From assembly GCF_003205195.1 (NCBI RefSeq), contig NZ_QJRY01000011.1, positions 1 through 64,000 on the forward strand: a DNA stretch of 64,000 nt, in the 5' to 3' direction. The notes under the pieces are model-generated. The model did no database searches and had not been told where the DNA came from. It was given only the letters and a program-made list of their open reading frames with translations. Below, one piece after another: positions 27,115 to 37,100 of the stretch (positions within the stretch are counted from its first letter, which is position 1; every line of letters starts with the position of its first letter). The position numbers and the translations under genes are program-made. The DNA is from Peteryoungia wuzhouensis. Its GTDB lineage: Bacteria; Pseudomonadota; Alphaproteobacteria; Rhizobiales; Rhizobiaceae.

Positions 27115-27417
27115 ATGGATAAGCCCCGGATTTCGATCACCTATTGCACGCAGTGCAACTGGCTTTTGCGCTCCGGCTGGATGGCGCAGGAACTGCTGCA
27201 GACCTTCGGTACGGATCTCGGGGAAGTGGCGCTGATCCCCGGCACCGGCGGGATCTTCGAGATCCGGCTGGGTGACGAGATGATCTGGGAGCGTAGCCGA
27301 GACGGCGGATTTCCGGGCCCGAAGGAGCTGAAACAGCGGGTACGGGACGTGATCGATCCGGAGCGGGATCTCGGCCATGTCGATCGCGCGGCAAAGAGCG
27401 AGGGGCTGGACAGCTGA
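27115..27417 (+). CDS. SelW/SelT/SelH-like thioredoxin-fold protein
   Basis: A 100-residue redox protein of the Rdx family. The N-terminal beta strand is followed by the CTQC motif at about residues 11-14, the Cys version of the selenoprotein W CxxU site, and the family's GTGGIFEI and PGPKELKQRVRD segments. It probably acts in thiol redox reactions in the cytoplasm. AGGA precedes the ATG by several bases. Divergent from doxX. Confidence 0.88.
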   Translation: MDKPRISITYCTQCNWLLRSGWMAQELLQTFGTDLGEVALIPGTGGIFEIRLGDEMIWERSRDGGFPGPKELKQRVRDVIDPERDLGHVDRAAKSEGLDS

Positions 27418-27490
27418 ATCGGTGCCGAGCCGGACAAGACGGGGACACGGGGCGGCACAGATTGCCGTCCGCGTCCCCGGCATGAAGGCC

Positions 27491-27952
27491 TCAATAGAAG
27501 GGCGAGCGGCAGGTCTTGTAATAACCGCCGGAGGACAGGAACTCGTTGGTGCGCGGATTGTAGGACCGATAGCGGTTGAGGCACCATTCGACGTGGCGGG
27601 CCCAGACATTGCGCGGCGGCCGGTAGCCGGGTTCGACATAAACCGGCGGGCGGGGACGCGGGCGATAGACCGGCGGTGGCGGTGGCGGCCGGTAAGCAGG
27701 CTCGTCATAGACTGACGGCGGATAATAGTCCGGCGGTGGCGGACGATAGCGCGGCGGGCGCGGGCGATCCCAGGTTTCGTAACATCCGGAGAAATCGCAG
27801 ACGAGATCGACCTTCTCGACACCGGCGATGCCGGCCTGTGCGGGCGCGGCGACCCTCGGTGCGATCGGCGCCGGCATCGCTGCCTCGGCAGCCGTGCCGA
27901 GCACCTGAGCGCCGATCAGCGTCAGGGCCATGACGGCGAAGCTTGTTTTCAT
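27491..27952 (-). CDS. BA14K-family exported protein, Pro/Tyr-rich
   Basis: A 153-residue protein with a signal sequence (residues 1-22). Residues 55-110 are a low-complexity Pro/Tyr/Arg spacer (PPPPPPVYRPRPRPPVYVEP). The last 35 residues form the BA14K/lectin-like domain (HVEWCLNRYRSYNPRTNEFL), named after the Brucella immunoreactive 14-kDa protein. Typical of Rhizobiales; function in the envelope is uncertain. ATG 27952 is used because the signal peptide begins there. Confidence 0.88.
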   Translation of the reverse strand: MKTSFAVMALTLIGAQVLGTAAEAAMPAPIAPRVAAPAQAGIAGVEKVDLVCDFSGCYETWDRPRPPRYRPPPPDYYPPSVYDEPAYRPPPPPPVYRPRPRPPVYVEPGYRPPRNVWARHVEWCLNRYRSYNPRTNEFLSSGGYYKTCRSPFY

Positions 27953-28159
27953 ATCGACATCCTTACACGAACCTGCTGCACCGGCATTTGCAGCCGGTGC
28001 ATCGACCGACGCAGTCAGCGGTCGGATCACGGCTTTTTCACGACCGCGTCATTCTAATATTCACCCACATCGCCTGCCGTGCAAGGGATTGGCCGCACGC
28101 AGGCGGGCGGCGCTGTCACGAGGATCGTTCGCCATGACATGAAAACTTCAAAATGTCGG

Positions 28160-28188
28160 TTGACAGGCCAGAGCAGTCGCTTTACACG
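28160..28188 (+). promoter_or_regulatory. Sigma-70 promoter of tRNA-Leu
   Basis: TTGACA (28160-28165) is followed after exactly 17 bases by TACACG (28183-28188), placing transcription start about 4-5 bases before the tRNA. It is the best promoter match seen in the window. Confidence 0.75.
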
Positions 28189-28198
28189 GCTCCTCGTC

Positions 28199-28285
28199 GC
28201 CCAGATGGCGGAATTGGTAGACGCGCCAGCTTCAGGTGCTGGTACTCGAAAGGGTGTGGAGGTTCGAGTCCTCTTCTGGGCACCA
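28199..28285 (+). tRNA. tRNA-Leu, anticodon CAG
   Basis: An 87-base cloverleaf. The acceptor stem GCCCAGA pairs with TCTGGGC (28275-28281), then A and encoded CCA. The long variable arm is typical for Leu. The anticodon loop TTCAGGT at 28231-28237 places CAG at 28233-28235, reading CUG codons. It is transcribed from its own promoter, ends before a strong terminator, and no mobile element is inserted beside it. Confidence 0.98.
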
Positions 28286-28330
28286 ATTTCCTTTCAGAAC
28301 AAGGCCTTGCCTTGAACTGAAAGCATCACA

Positions 28331-28356
28331 AAAAGCCCGGTTCGCCGGGCTTTTTT
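28331..28356 (+). terminator. Rho-independent terminator after tRNA-Leu
   Basis: AAAAGCCCGG-TTCG-CCGGGCTTTTTT: a 10-bp stem with a UUCG tetraloop and a six-T run, 46 bases after the tRNA. Confidence 0.95.
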
Positions 28357-28456
28357 GTTGCCTTTTTCACGGATAACGGGAAGCCTGCCCGTTCATGCCC
28401 GGCGCCCATTCTCCTGCGTTTCGCAGGTGGCCCAATACCCCAGCAAAGGATGCTTC

Positions 28457-28672
28457 ATGGAAGACACGGTCGCCATTGAGACCCGCAGCGAGTTCGCCCT
28501 CTGGGCCATCGAACGGGCCAAGGAAATCGTCTCGCAGGAGGGTACCGCGCTCGCCCTGGCGGCCCGCGACATGGACGAAGAAGGTCTGCGCGAGGCCGGC
28601 CACAAGCTGGGTGCGGCGATCAGCGACGCGCTTCTGGAAGTGTTCGACGGCTTGCTCGGCAGCGAAGGCTGA
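28457..28672 (+). CDS. Small acidic hypothetical protein
   Basis: A 71-residue soluble protein, acidic and rich in Ala, Glu and Leu, probably two helices (EFALWAIERAKEIVSQEG...). No domain recognised. It has no obvious regulator; its stop lies 3 bases before the end of the convergent secreted-protein gene. The start ATG at 28457 is the first after the tRNA terminator with a purine stretch upstream (AGCAAAGGATGC). Confidence 0.6.
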   Translation: MEDTVAIETRSEFALWAIERAKEIVSQEGTALALAARDMDEEGLREAGHKLGAAISDALLEVFDGLLGSEG

Positions 28673-28675
28673 ACG

Positions 28676-29065
28676 TCATCCGTCGATGTTGCGGGGATTC
28701 ACGCCCGGATACCACATGCGCCCGCGCATCGGCGGCTGCGTGCCCTGGTAGATGACCCCGTCCTTTTCGCAGCGATAGACCGTATAGGGCAATGAATCGC
28801 GCAGGCTGCGGCTTCTTCCGCCAAGCGACGGCATGGCGGTCGCGGTCTCGCAGGAATACCCATCCGCAAGCGGATCGGCCGGCTGCGGCTTCACGCCGGG
28901 CAAATCGTGGAAGGTTTCAGAGCCTGCCTTGCTCCAGGCGATGCCATTCTCAGCCGCAAAGGCAGGTGACGCGCCAGCCAAGGGCAGCGCCAACGGCAGG
29001 ATGAGCGCCATTGCGAGCAGCCGCATGGGGCGGGTGGTTTGCCGAGGGGAAACAGGCATTGGCAT
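28676..29065 (-). CDS. Small secreted protein of unknown function
   Basis: A 129-residue protein. A signal peptide is clear (MRLLAMALILPLALPLAGASPAFA, cut at AFA|AE). Mature chain is about 90 residues, ending in a GMP-like loop RGRMWYPGVN. Two Cys (SCETATA and YRCEKDG) may form a disulfide. Start choice is uncertain: ATG 29065 has weak GGAAC behind it, ATG 29026 starts exactly at the signal peptide but lacks a site. No domain recognised. Confidence 0.65.
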   Translation of the reverse strand: MPMPVSPRQTTRPMRLLAMALILPLALPLAGASPAFAAENGIAWSKAGSETFHDLPGVKPQPADPLADGYSCETATAMPSLGGRSRSLRDSLPYTVYRCEKDGVIYQGTQPPMRGRMWYPGVNPRNIDG

Positions 29066-29140
29066 GGCGGCGTTCCGCTTCTGACGTCTAGACTGATCCC
29101 GATATAGGGATGTTTCGGCGCAGACCCAAGAACCTTCAGT

Positions 29141-30001
29141 TCACGTTTCGGCGACGGGGCGGCGATAGCCGGTGGGTGTGCCGTAGAGCCAGCCGATGCG
29201 CTCGATGGCATCGGCGAGCGTTTCGCGGGCCACCGTCATGGTGTGGCCGTTGGCATGAATCATCATTTCCTCGTCCTCCATGATCGCGGCATGGCCTTTC
29301 CAGAAGACGAGATCACCGCGCTGAAGCTCTTCTCGGGTGATGGGCGTTCCCAGGCCTGCCGCCTGCATGTCGCTGTCACGGGGCGCCTTCAGGCCCGCCA
29401 TGGTCATCGAGAGCTGGACGAGTCCGGAGCAATCGATGCCGAGGCCGGACTTGCCGCCCCAGAGATAGGGGGTTTCGAGAAAGAGCGCTGCGACCGAGAC
29501 GAAGTCTTCTGCCGGTGAATCTGTCAGCGGGCGCAGATGGCGCAGGATGAGCGCACTGCCATCGGCGAGCAGGCCGTAGCGGGTGCCCCGGGTTTCCGCC
29601 TCGCCGACGATCCTGACGCGGCTTCCCATGGAGAGGGTGTCACGGCGGGGGAAACGCAGGTCCGGACCCGGATAGAGGAAGGTGCGGGGGACGCTGATGA
29701 CGTGAGTGGTGGCCTCGGGGGCGCCGAGAGCTGCCTCGGGCAGGTAACCGACATAACCGTCGACCGCGGCCTGGACCCAGGCGATGCCCCCTGCCCGCTC
29801 GAAGACGCTGACCTCTTCGCCGAGCAGGAGCTGGGTGTCGATGCCGGCGGTCATATCGGGCGTCGGATGGAGATCGACGACGGGAAGCGTGATGCGGGCG
29901 GGTTCCGGTGTGACGAAACGGGTCGCCTGGACCTGACCTTGCAGGGCGGCATCGGCGAGATCGGGGCGGAAGGCATGAAGGCGGCGGTCGAGGGTGGTCA
30001 T
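29141..30001 (-). CDS. NlpC/P60 peptidase with bacterial SH3 domains
   Basis: A 286-residue cytoplasmic or periplasmic hydrolase. Residues about 40-160 hold two SH3-like segments, and the C-terminal NlpC/P60 domain has Cys191 in GIDCSGLVQL and His237 in GHAAIM. NlpC/P60 enzymes cut gamma-D-Glu-meso-Dpm bonds in peptidoglycan stem peptides. There is no signal peptide, so it may recycle muropeptides in the cytoplasm. It follows a MarR-like gene after 10 bases, in an operon with a leucyl aminopeptidase. Confidence 0.9.
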   Translation of the reverse strand: MTTLDRRLHAFRPDLADAALQGQVQATRFVTPEPARITLPVVDLHPTPDMTAGIDTQLLLGEEVSVFERAGGIAWVQAAVDGYVGYLPEAALGAPEATTHVISVPRTFLYPGPDLRFPRRDTLSMGSRVRIVGEAETRGTRYGLLADGSALILRHLRPLTDSPAEDFVSVAALFLETPYLWGGKSGLGIDCSGLVQLSMTMAGLKAPRDSDMQAAGLGTPITREELQRGDLVFWKGHAAIMEDEEMMIHANGHTMTVARETLADAIERIGWLYGTPTGYRRPVAET

Positions 30002-30011
30002 TTCGTCTCCG

Positions 30012-30377
30012 TCAGCCGAACGTGCGGCCCTTGGCGATGATGCGATCGCCGAATTTTTCGAGGAAAAGCGCACCGCCGACGGTGCGCTTGACGATGACGC
30101 TGCGGCGGTCGAGCGCATCTCTGATACGATCAACCAGGCCCATTTCGCCGAGAGTGTCGAGCGCGCGGGTGATGACCGGCTTGGTGACCTGCAATGTGGC
30201 GGCAAGGCCGCGCACGGTGTGCGGCGGCGGCACGAGATAGATTTCGAGCAGCACGGCGAGCTGGCGCATGGTGAGGTCAGGCCCGTCATGCTGGACCTGT
30301 TCCAGGGTCACCCTGTGCCAGAGGCCAAGCGCCTGGGTTGCCGTCAGTTCAAGGGCCATCTGGAGATCCCGCGTCAT
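30012..30377 (-). CDS. MarR-family winged-helix regulator
   Basis: A 121-residue protein with a winged-helix core: TMRQLAVLLEIYLVPPPHTVRGLAATLQVTKPVITRALDTLGEMGLVDR (about residues 36-84) and a wing segment DRRSVIVKR. It sits between a leucyl aminopeptidase gene and an NlpC/P60 gene on the same strand and probably regulates this peptide-recycling operon. No effector is known. Confidence 0.82.
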   Translation of the reverse strand: MTRDLQMALELTATQALGLWHRVTLEQVQHDGPDLTMRQLAVLLEIYLVPPPHTVRGLAATLQVTKPVITRALDTLGEMGLVDRIRDALDRRSVIVKRTVGGALFLEKFGDRIIAKGRTFG

Positions 30378-30447
30378 GGCCGGGGCTTTGAGCGCCCCCG
30401 GCCTACAACGCTATCATTCCGGCAAAGGAACGATTGCGCAAGAGGCC

Positions 30448-31839
30448 TCAAGCCCAGCGGCGCTGCAACAGGCGATAGAGGGCGCGGATGGCCTGGGCTT
30501 CGCCGCCGGCAGGGCCATGGGCGCGCTCCGACTGGGCCCAGCCGAAGATGTCGAAATGCGCCCAGGCACGACCCGGCGAGACAAAACGCTTGAGGAAAAG
30601 GGCCGCCGTGATGGCGCCGGCCATGCCGCCGGCAGGCGCATTGGTGAGATCGGCGATCTGGGCTTTGAGCATGCGCTCATAACCCTTGTGCAGCGGCAGA
30701 CGCCACAGGGGATCGTCGACTTCGAGCGCGGCATCGGCAATGTCGTGGGCGAGGTCTTCGTCATCGGTGAAGAAGGGCGGCAGATCGGGCCCGAGCGCGA
30801 CGCGGGCGGCGCCGGTCAAGGTTGCCATGTCGATCAGGAGATCGGGGGCTTCGGCATCGGCATAGGCCAACGCATCGGCAAGGATCAGCCGGCCCTCGGC
30901 ATCGGTGTTGTCGATCTGGACCGTCAGGCCCTTGCGGCTCCTGTAGACGTCGCCCGGGCGGAAGGCGTTGCCTGAGATGGCGTTTTCGACGGCGGGGATG
31001 ACGACGTGGAGATCGACCTTGAGCTTGGCATCCATGATCATCAAGGCGAGGCCGAGCACATTGGCGGCACCGCCCATGTCCTTCTTCATCAGCAGCATGG
31101 AGGCGGACGGCTTGATGTCGAGGCCGCCGGTGTCAAAGCTCACGCCCTTGCCGACGAGCGTCAGCTTGGGGTGCCCCTTCTTGCCCCAGCGCATCTCGAT
31201 CAGGCGTGGCGCGACGGTCGAGGCGCGGCCGACGGCATGGATCAGCGGGAAGTTCTGCGCGAGAAGCTCTTCGCCGACGATCGTGGTGACCTCGGCCTTG
31301 TAATGGGCGGCGAGGCGACGGACCGCATCCTCGATATCGGCCGGGCTCATGTCATTGGCGGGGGTGTTGATCAGGTCGCGGGCGAGATAGGCGCCTGCGA
31401 TCTGACGCTTGATATCGGCGGCATCGGCATCCTGCGGGATCAGCAGGCGCGGCTCGGTGACGCGTTCCGAACGGTAGCGGTCGAAGCTGTAGGCACCGAG
31501 ACCATAGCCGAGCAGCAGGCGGTTTGCGGTGAGCGGCGCGGTTTCGATGTGCCATTCACCGGCCGGCAGAAGGCGGGCGAGCTTGCCGGTGAGGAAGGGG
31601 TTTTCCGACGGGTTCGAGCCCAGGCCGAGCAGAGCCCCGCCGAGATGGCCGTCTTCCGTCGGGATCAGCAGAAGCGACCCGGCCTCGGCCTTGAAGCCGG
31701 CCTTTTTCGCCCAATCGAGTGCCAGCGGATCGAGCGTGCCCGTTTCGACATGGGCGGGCGTGACCGCGAAGACCGGCAGGGTCTTGCCGCCCTTGGTGCT
31801 GAAGGGGGTCGGTCTTTCGATATACTGGAACGGGGGCAT
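30448..31839 (-). CDS. Leucyl aminopeptidase family protein (M17)
   Basis: A 463-residue metallopeptidase. The C-terminal catalytic domain has the M17 features GKGVSFDTGGLDIKP, KKDMGGAA and the signature NTDAEGRL, which supply the two-metal ligands and the bicarbonate site. It removes N-terminal residues from peptides in the cytoplasm. Length is slightly shorter than PepA (about 500). It heads an operon with a MarR regulator and an NlpC/P60 enzyme; together they suggest breakdown of cell-wall or other short peptides. Confidence 0.9.
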   Translation of the reverse strand: MPPFQYIERPTPFSTKGGKTLPVFAVTPAHVETGTLDPLALDWAKKAGFKAEAGSLLLIPTEDGHLGGALLGLGSNPSENPFLTGKLARLLPAGEWHIETAPLTANRLLLGYGLGAYSFDRYRSERVTEPRLLIPQDADAADIKRQIAGAYLARDLINTPANDMSPADIEDAVRRLAAHYKAEVTTIVGEELLAQNFPLIHAVGRASTVAPRLIEMRWGKKGHPKLTLVGKGVSFDTGGLDIKPSASMLLMKKDMGGAANVLGLALMIMDAKLKVDLHVVIPAVENAISGNAFRPGDVYRSRKGLTVQIDNTDAEGRLILADALAYADAEAPDLLIDMATLTGAARVALGPDLPPFFTDDEDLAHDIADAALEVDDPLWRLPLHKGYERMLKAQIADLTNAPAGGMAGAITAALFLKRFVSPGRAWAHFDIFGWAQSERAHGPAGGEAQAIRALYRLLQRRWA

Positions 31840-31970
31840 GGCAGGAGCTTTCTGGAGGGGAATCGCGATGGGTCGATTAACACTCCGTTAGGGTTAACAG
31901 ATTATTGCTTGAGCGGAGATTACGCCGCGCTTCGACGCCGGCGAAGACACGATATTCGGAGCGAAACGCC

Positions 31971-32795
31971 ATGCTCACCCGGCACATGACACAGCATAGA
32001 CGTCTGCAGATCCTGGCCACCGCCGGTCTCGTTCTGGCGGTGCTTGCGACATCGGGATGCTCGACGAGCCGCGACAGGCTGACGACGGGATCGATCCCGA
32101 CGATGAACAAGGCGGTCGACAGCATGAGCGAGCCGGAACTGGCACGCGCAGCAGACAGCATGGGCCAGGCCTATGATCGCAAGCCGAAGGACCGCAGCAT
32201 CGGGCTTTCCTATGCCAATGTGCTGATGATGCAGGGACGGAATGCCCAGGCGCTGGCCGTCATGCAGCAGGTGGCGATTGCCAACCCGACCGATCGCGAG
32301 GTGCTCGCCGCCCTCGGAAAGGCGCAGGCTGCGGCCGGCCAGCTGGACAAGGCGCTCGGCACGATCAACCGGGCGCAGACACCGGATCGTCCGGACTGGC
32401 GGCTGTATTCGGCAGAAGGGGCCGTGCTCGACCAACTGGGCCGTTCCGACGAGGCGCGTGGACGCTACCGGATGGCGCTGCAGATCCAGCCGAACGACCC
32501 GAGCGTGCTTTCCAATCTCGGCATGTCCTATGTGCTGACCGGCGACCTGAAAACGGCCGAGACCTATCTCAGGCAGGCGCAGCAGCAGCCGGGCGCGGAC
32601 AGCCGCGTGCGGCAGAACCTGGCGCTGGTGATCGGACTGCAGGGGCGGTTCCAGGAGGCCGAGCAGATGGCCGCGCAGGAACTCAACCCGCAACAGGCGG
32701 CCGCCAACCTGCAATATCTGCGCGGCATGCTGTCCCAGCAGAATTCCTGGCAGCAGCTGGCTTCCGAAGACAAATCCAAGAAGAAGAACGGTTGA
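31971..32795 (+). CDS. TPR-repeat lipoprotein
   Basis: A 274-residue envelope protein. A signal peptide ends at the lipobox LATSGC (Cys about 29), so it should be anchored in the outer membrane. The rest is made of tetratricopeptide repeats (ALAVMQQVAIANPTDREVLAALGKAQ, then SVLSNLGMSYVLTGDLKTAETYLRQA). This layout resembles TadD-type or BamD/NlpI-type assembly scaffolds; no tad genes lie nearby. Start ATG 31971 is preferred over 31986. Confidence 0.87.
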   Translation: MLTRHMTQHRRLQILATAGLVLAVLATSGCSTSRDRLTTGSIPTMNKAVDSMSEPELARAADSMGQAYDRKPKDRSIGLSYANVLMMQGRNAQALAVMQQVAIANPTDREVLAALGKAQAAAGQLDKALGTINRAQTPDRPDWRLYSAEGAVLDQLGRSDEARGRYRMALQIQPNDPSVLSNLGMSYVLTGDLKTAETYLRQAQQQPGADSRVRQNLALVIGLQGRFQEAEQMAAQELNPQQAAANLQYLRGMLSQQNSWQQLASEDKSKKKNG

Positions 32796-32824
32796 GGCCA
32801 CTCCCATCTGAGGGGCGCCGGCGG

Positions 32825-33415
32825 TCAGGGATCGGGGAAACGCAGGTGTGAGCGGCCGCTGGTCAGGTCCTGGACGAGGCGTTGCACGCTTGCTTCATCG
32901 CCGCGCTTCAGCGTGACATCGAAACGCACGCCTTCGGCTTCGAAATGTTCGACCAGCGACAGATGCGGGATCGCCTGGAGGCGGGCCTTCACCAGCGCCA
33001 GATCCGAGAAACTGCAGGCGAGATCGCCGGTGACGAGCGGGATAATCTCGGTTTTGGTCCCGAGTCTCAGAGCCTGGGCCGTCGTGCCGCCATAGGCGCG
33101 CATCAGCCCGCCGCTGCCAAGCAGGATGCCGCCGAAGAAGCGGATGACCAGCACCACCACGCCATCCAGCTCCTGTCCGTCGATCGCCTGGAGAATGGGT
33201 TTGCCGGCCGTGCCCGAGGGCTCTCCATCATCGGAGAAGCGGTAGGCCTGGCCGAGCCGCCAGGCCCAGCAATTGTGGGTGGCCGAAGGATCGGACTTTT
33301 CGGCGAGGAAGGCCTTGGCTTCCTCTTCCGACGCGATCGGGGCCGCATAGGCGATGAAGCGGCTCTTCTTGATGTCCTGCTCGTGTTCGACGGGCGCGTT
33401 CAGCGTGAACGCCAT
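32825..33415 (-). CDS. YigZ/IMPACT-family protein
   Basis: A 196-residue cytoplasmic protein of the YigZ/UPF0029 family. The N-terminal domain shows KKSRFIAYAAPIASEEEA and the conserved WAWRLGQ..RFSDDGEPSGTAG...; the C-terminal RNA-binding-like domain ends at residues 150-195. IMPACT relatives regulate translation; bacterial YigZ role is unknown. Convergent with the TPR gene. Confidence 0.88.
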   Translation of the reverse strand: MAFTLNAPVEHEQDIKKSRFIAYAAPIASEEEAKAFLAEKSDPSATHNCWAWRLGQAYRFSDDGEPSGTAGKPILQAIDGQELDGVVVLVIRFFGGILLGSGGLMRAYGGTTAQALRLGTKTEIIPLVTGDLACSFSDLALVKARLQAIPHLSLVEHFEAEGVRFDVTLKRGDEASVQRLVQDLTSGRSHLRFPDP

Positions 33416-33425
33416 GGGCGTGTCC

Positions 33426-33851
33426 TCACTCTTCCGGCACCGCTGCGGCCTCGTTGACGCGCAGCCAGAGGGCGAGTTCCGCGATCACCGACAGTCGCAG
33501 GGCTGCCTTCATGGCAAGCGCGCGGGTCAGCGAGGTGTCGCGCGGGGAAAAACCGAGTTCGGCCATGATCGCGGTTGGCGCCAGATTGCGAGCCCGCATG
33601 ACCGCCTCAATGCGGGCGATGGTGGAGGGTAGCAGATAGCGGCCATTGGCGATCAGGATTTCCGGGTCGGCCGACACCGGATCGGGGGGCAGCGATTCGG
33701 CGGGCCTTGCCGGCGCGGGATGCTCCTGCTCACCCTTCGCGCGCGCACCGACGGTGACGAGATCGAGAAAGGCCTGGCGCTCCTCGGGCGAGGCGCCGGT
33801 CCAGGCTTTCAAGAGTTTCGTCAGCGGGGTTGGCTTGGCTTTCTTCGACAT
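33426..33851 (-). CDS. Conserved hypothetical protein next to yigZ
   Basis: A 141-residue soluble protein with a basic N-terminus (MSKKAKPTPLTKLLKAWTG), a Pro-rich hinge and a helical C-terminus with an ordered segment (PSTIARIEAVMRARNLAPTAIMAELGFSP) that resembles a helix-turn-helix. No family recognised. It ends 11 bases before the start of the yigZ-family gene on the same strand and may be co-transcribed with it. Confidence 0.6.
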   Translation of the reverse strand: MSKKAKPTPLTKLLKAWTGASPEERQAFLDLVTVGARAKGEQEHPAPARPAESLPPDPVSADPEILIANGRYLLPSTIARIEAVMRARNLAPTAIMAELGFSPRDTSLTRALAMKAALRLSVIAELALWLRVNEAAAVPEE

Positions 33852-34106
33852 GTCCGGCTTTCTGTTCGCACCCGTCCATAACCTGCCCAAGGGACGGGGG
33901 CGAGAAAAAAACTTGGGCTTCATGCGCTTCTTCCGCGGACACGAATTCGCCAGCCACAACAGCGGGATCGGGCCCCCTCACAACGGTTTTTCGGGACGGC
34001 GCGCATCAGAATTTTCGAATGGGCGACAAGCAGTCGTTAACCTTTATTTTCTACTGAAAAGGCTTGTCATCCGCGTTCCCGTATCTCGTCAGCGTTCAGG
34101 TTTTCG

Positions 34107-37100
34107 ATGCATCCTCCCCGTTCCAATTCCGCTTTCCAGGCCAGCCAGTTCGGGGATCAAAACGGGGGCAGCGCCCAGACCCCGCAGGGCCAGCAGGCCG
34201 CTCGGCCGGCGGGTGCCGACCAGATGGCGGCCAACCAGATCGAGGGGCGCGAAGAGCAGCCCGTCTGGCAGAGTGCTTTCGTTCTGGGTCCCAATGTGCG
34301 CTTTACCCGGACCCCTGATCGGACGCCTGCCAAGCCAGAGACGATCGAGCCGATGAGTGCACCGGCACCGGCTGCGCCGCAAGTTTCACGTGCCCCGGTG
34401 GCCCAGCCGCAGGCTTCTGTTCCGACAACACGCGTTCCGCAGTCCCCGGTTCCGACAGCTCACGCTCCGCGGCAAAACCCACAGACCGAACAGCGCCCGG
34501 CGTCGCCCTATGGCCTGCCGCGCACCGGCGCTCCGCAGCAGCCGGTTGCCGCTTCGGCCAGACCTCCGATTGCCAGCCAGCCGCTGCAGCAGCAACACCA
34601 GCCGCGCGTGCCGGCCTCCGTGACATTGCCGCAGCCGCCGGACGCCGTGGGTGCCCGGGCGCTGACCTACAAGCTGCGCCGTGAACTGGCGCGCCAGCAG
34701 GCCGAACAGGCCGCCTGGGAAGCCTCCATGGCCGAGGACCCGACGCGGCCCGTCGCGCCGCCGCCGACGGTCGCCCAACCGGCGCCGCTGGTGCAGGGCA
34801 TGCGCACGGTGATGGCGACAACGACATCGGCTGCGGTGGGACATGCGAGGCAGGCTTCGACAGTTCCGGCTGCTTCGGGGCCGGTAGCTTCCGCACAGGT
34901 GACGACCGGACAGGTTGTTGCCGGCCGGCCGCCCTTGCAGAACCATGCGACGGTGCAAGCGACCGGCGCAGCGCCGTCGGGGATGGTTGCAACGCCAGCC
35001 CCAACGCCAGCTCCCACTTCAGCCCCAGTCGCGCGGCCGACCATGGCTCGCAATGCATTCCTTCGGCCCCCCGTGCAGATGGCGCAACCAGCCCAGGCGA
35101 CACCGGCGCCGACAGCGGCGCCGTCCATCACGCAGCCTTCGTCCGGGTATATGCAGGCGGCCGTTGCTCCGTATTCGTCCTTACCGCAGACCCCCATCGC
35201 TGCGCCTTCGCCTGCACCGGTGACAGCACCTGCGGCATCGTCGTCGGCGCGGCTGCCGATCAGTGCGCTGCTTTCCGACCACATCTTCTTCGAGGCGATG
35301 ATCGATCCGGTCGACGCCCCTGTGGAGACCGAGATGGCGCGCGCGGTCCCTGTTAACGCGCAACCACAGCCGGTCGCGATGGCACCTGCGCCCGTGGCCC
35401 CTGTGGCTCCCGTTGCGGCCCCCGTGATGATCCCGACGCGCAGCGCGGCGATCAGGGCCGAGGTGGTGCGCTACCGGCCCGATGCGATGCCGGCCGTTGC
35501 GCCGCTGCCGAAGCCCGTGTTCGATGCGCCGGCGGGATCTGTCGTGGCGCTCTACCGCGAGGTGGCGCGGCGTGAGGTCGGGGCCGATCAGGTTGCGGAT
35601 GCCATCCCTGCCGCCGGTGTTCCCGACGCTCTTGCCACCGTCCCGGACGCGATTGCAGCCGCCCCTGCCCGCTCCGTGATCCCGACGGCTTCTTCTTCGA
35701 CACGCCAGCCGCTGTTCCGCGCCCAGGAGGCGATGGGCGAAGGCGAATATGAGCTGCCCTATCTCGACTTCCTGCAGCAGCCGCCGGTGCAGACGGGTGT
35801 GACGATGACAGCCGAAGCGCTGGAGCAGAGCGCGGGGCTTCTCGAAAGCGTGCTTGAGGATTTCGGCATCAAGGGCGAAGTGATCGACGTGCGCCCCGGC
35901 CCTGTTGTCACGCTCTATGAATTCGAGCCAGCACCGGGGGTCAAGTCGTCCCGAGTGATCGGTCTCTCGGACGATATTGCTCGTTCGATGTCGGCGCTTT
36001 CGGCGCGTGTCGCTGTCGTGCCCGGCCGCAACGTGATCGGTATCGAGCTGCCGAACCCGGTGCGCGAGACGGTCTATCTGCGCGAGCTGATCGAAACGCC
36101 CGATTATGCCGAGACGCGGTACAAGCTGCCGGTTTGCCTGGGCAAGACCATTGGTGGCGAGCCTGTCATCGCGGAACTGGCAAAGATGCCGCATCTGCTG
36201 GTCGCCGGCACGACCGGTTCGGGCAAGTCGGTGGCGATCAACACGATGATCCTGTCGCTGCTCTACCGCTTCCGCCCGGACGAATGCCGGTTGATCATGG
36301 TCGATCCGAAGATGCTGGAGCTTTCCGTTTATGACGGCATCCCGCATCTCTTGACCCCCGTCGTTACCGACCCGAAGAAGGCGGTGATGGCGCTGAAATG
36401 GGCGGTGCGCGAGATGGAGGACCGCTATCGCAAGATGAGCCGCCTCGGCGTGCGCAATATCGATGGCTACAATGCCCGTGCGGCGCAGGCCCGCGAGAAG
36501 GGCGAGACGATTACCGTCAGCGTCCAGACCGGCTTCGACCGGCAGAGCGGCGAGATCGTCTATGAGGAGCAGGAACTCGATCTTTCGCCGATGCCCTATA
36601 TCGTCGTCGTGGTCGACGAGATGGCCGACCTGATGATGGTGGCCGGCAAGGAGATCGAAGGCGCGATCCAACGGCTGGCGCAGATGGCACGCGCTGCGGG
36701 CATCCACCTGATCATGGCGACGCAGCGTCCCTCGGTCGACGTGATTACCGGCACGATCAAGGCCAACTTCCCGACCCGCGTCTCCTTCCAGGTGACGTCG
36801 AAGATCGACAGCCGCACGATTCTGGGTGAACCGGGTGCCGAACACCTGCTCGGCCAGGGCGATATGCTGCATATGGTCGGCGGCGGGCGGATTGCGCGCG
36901 TGCACGGACCCTTCGTTTCGGACGAGGAAGTCGAAAAGGTGGTTGCGCATCTGAAGATGCAGGCGCGACCGGACTATCTGGGCACCGTGACCGAGGACGC
37001 CGACGAAGCGGAAGACGAGCCGGAAGAAGACGTCGCCGTGTTCGACAAGAGCGCCATGGGCGAAGAGGACGGCAACGATCTCTATGACAAGGCGGTCAAG

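Noticed and set aside
28199..28457. Genomic island at tRNA-Leu
   Set aside because: No integrase, no repeated tRNA 3' end and normal composition downstream; the tRNA is followed by its own terminator.
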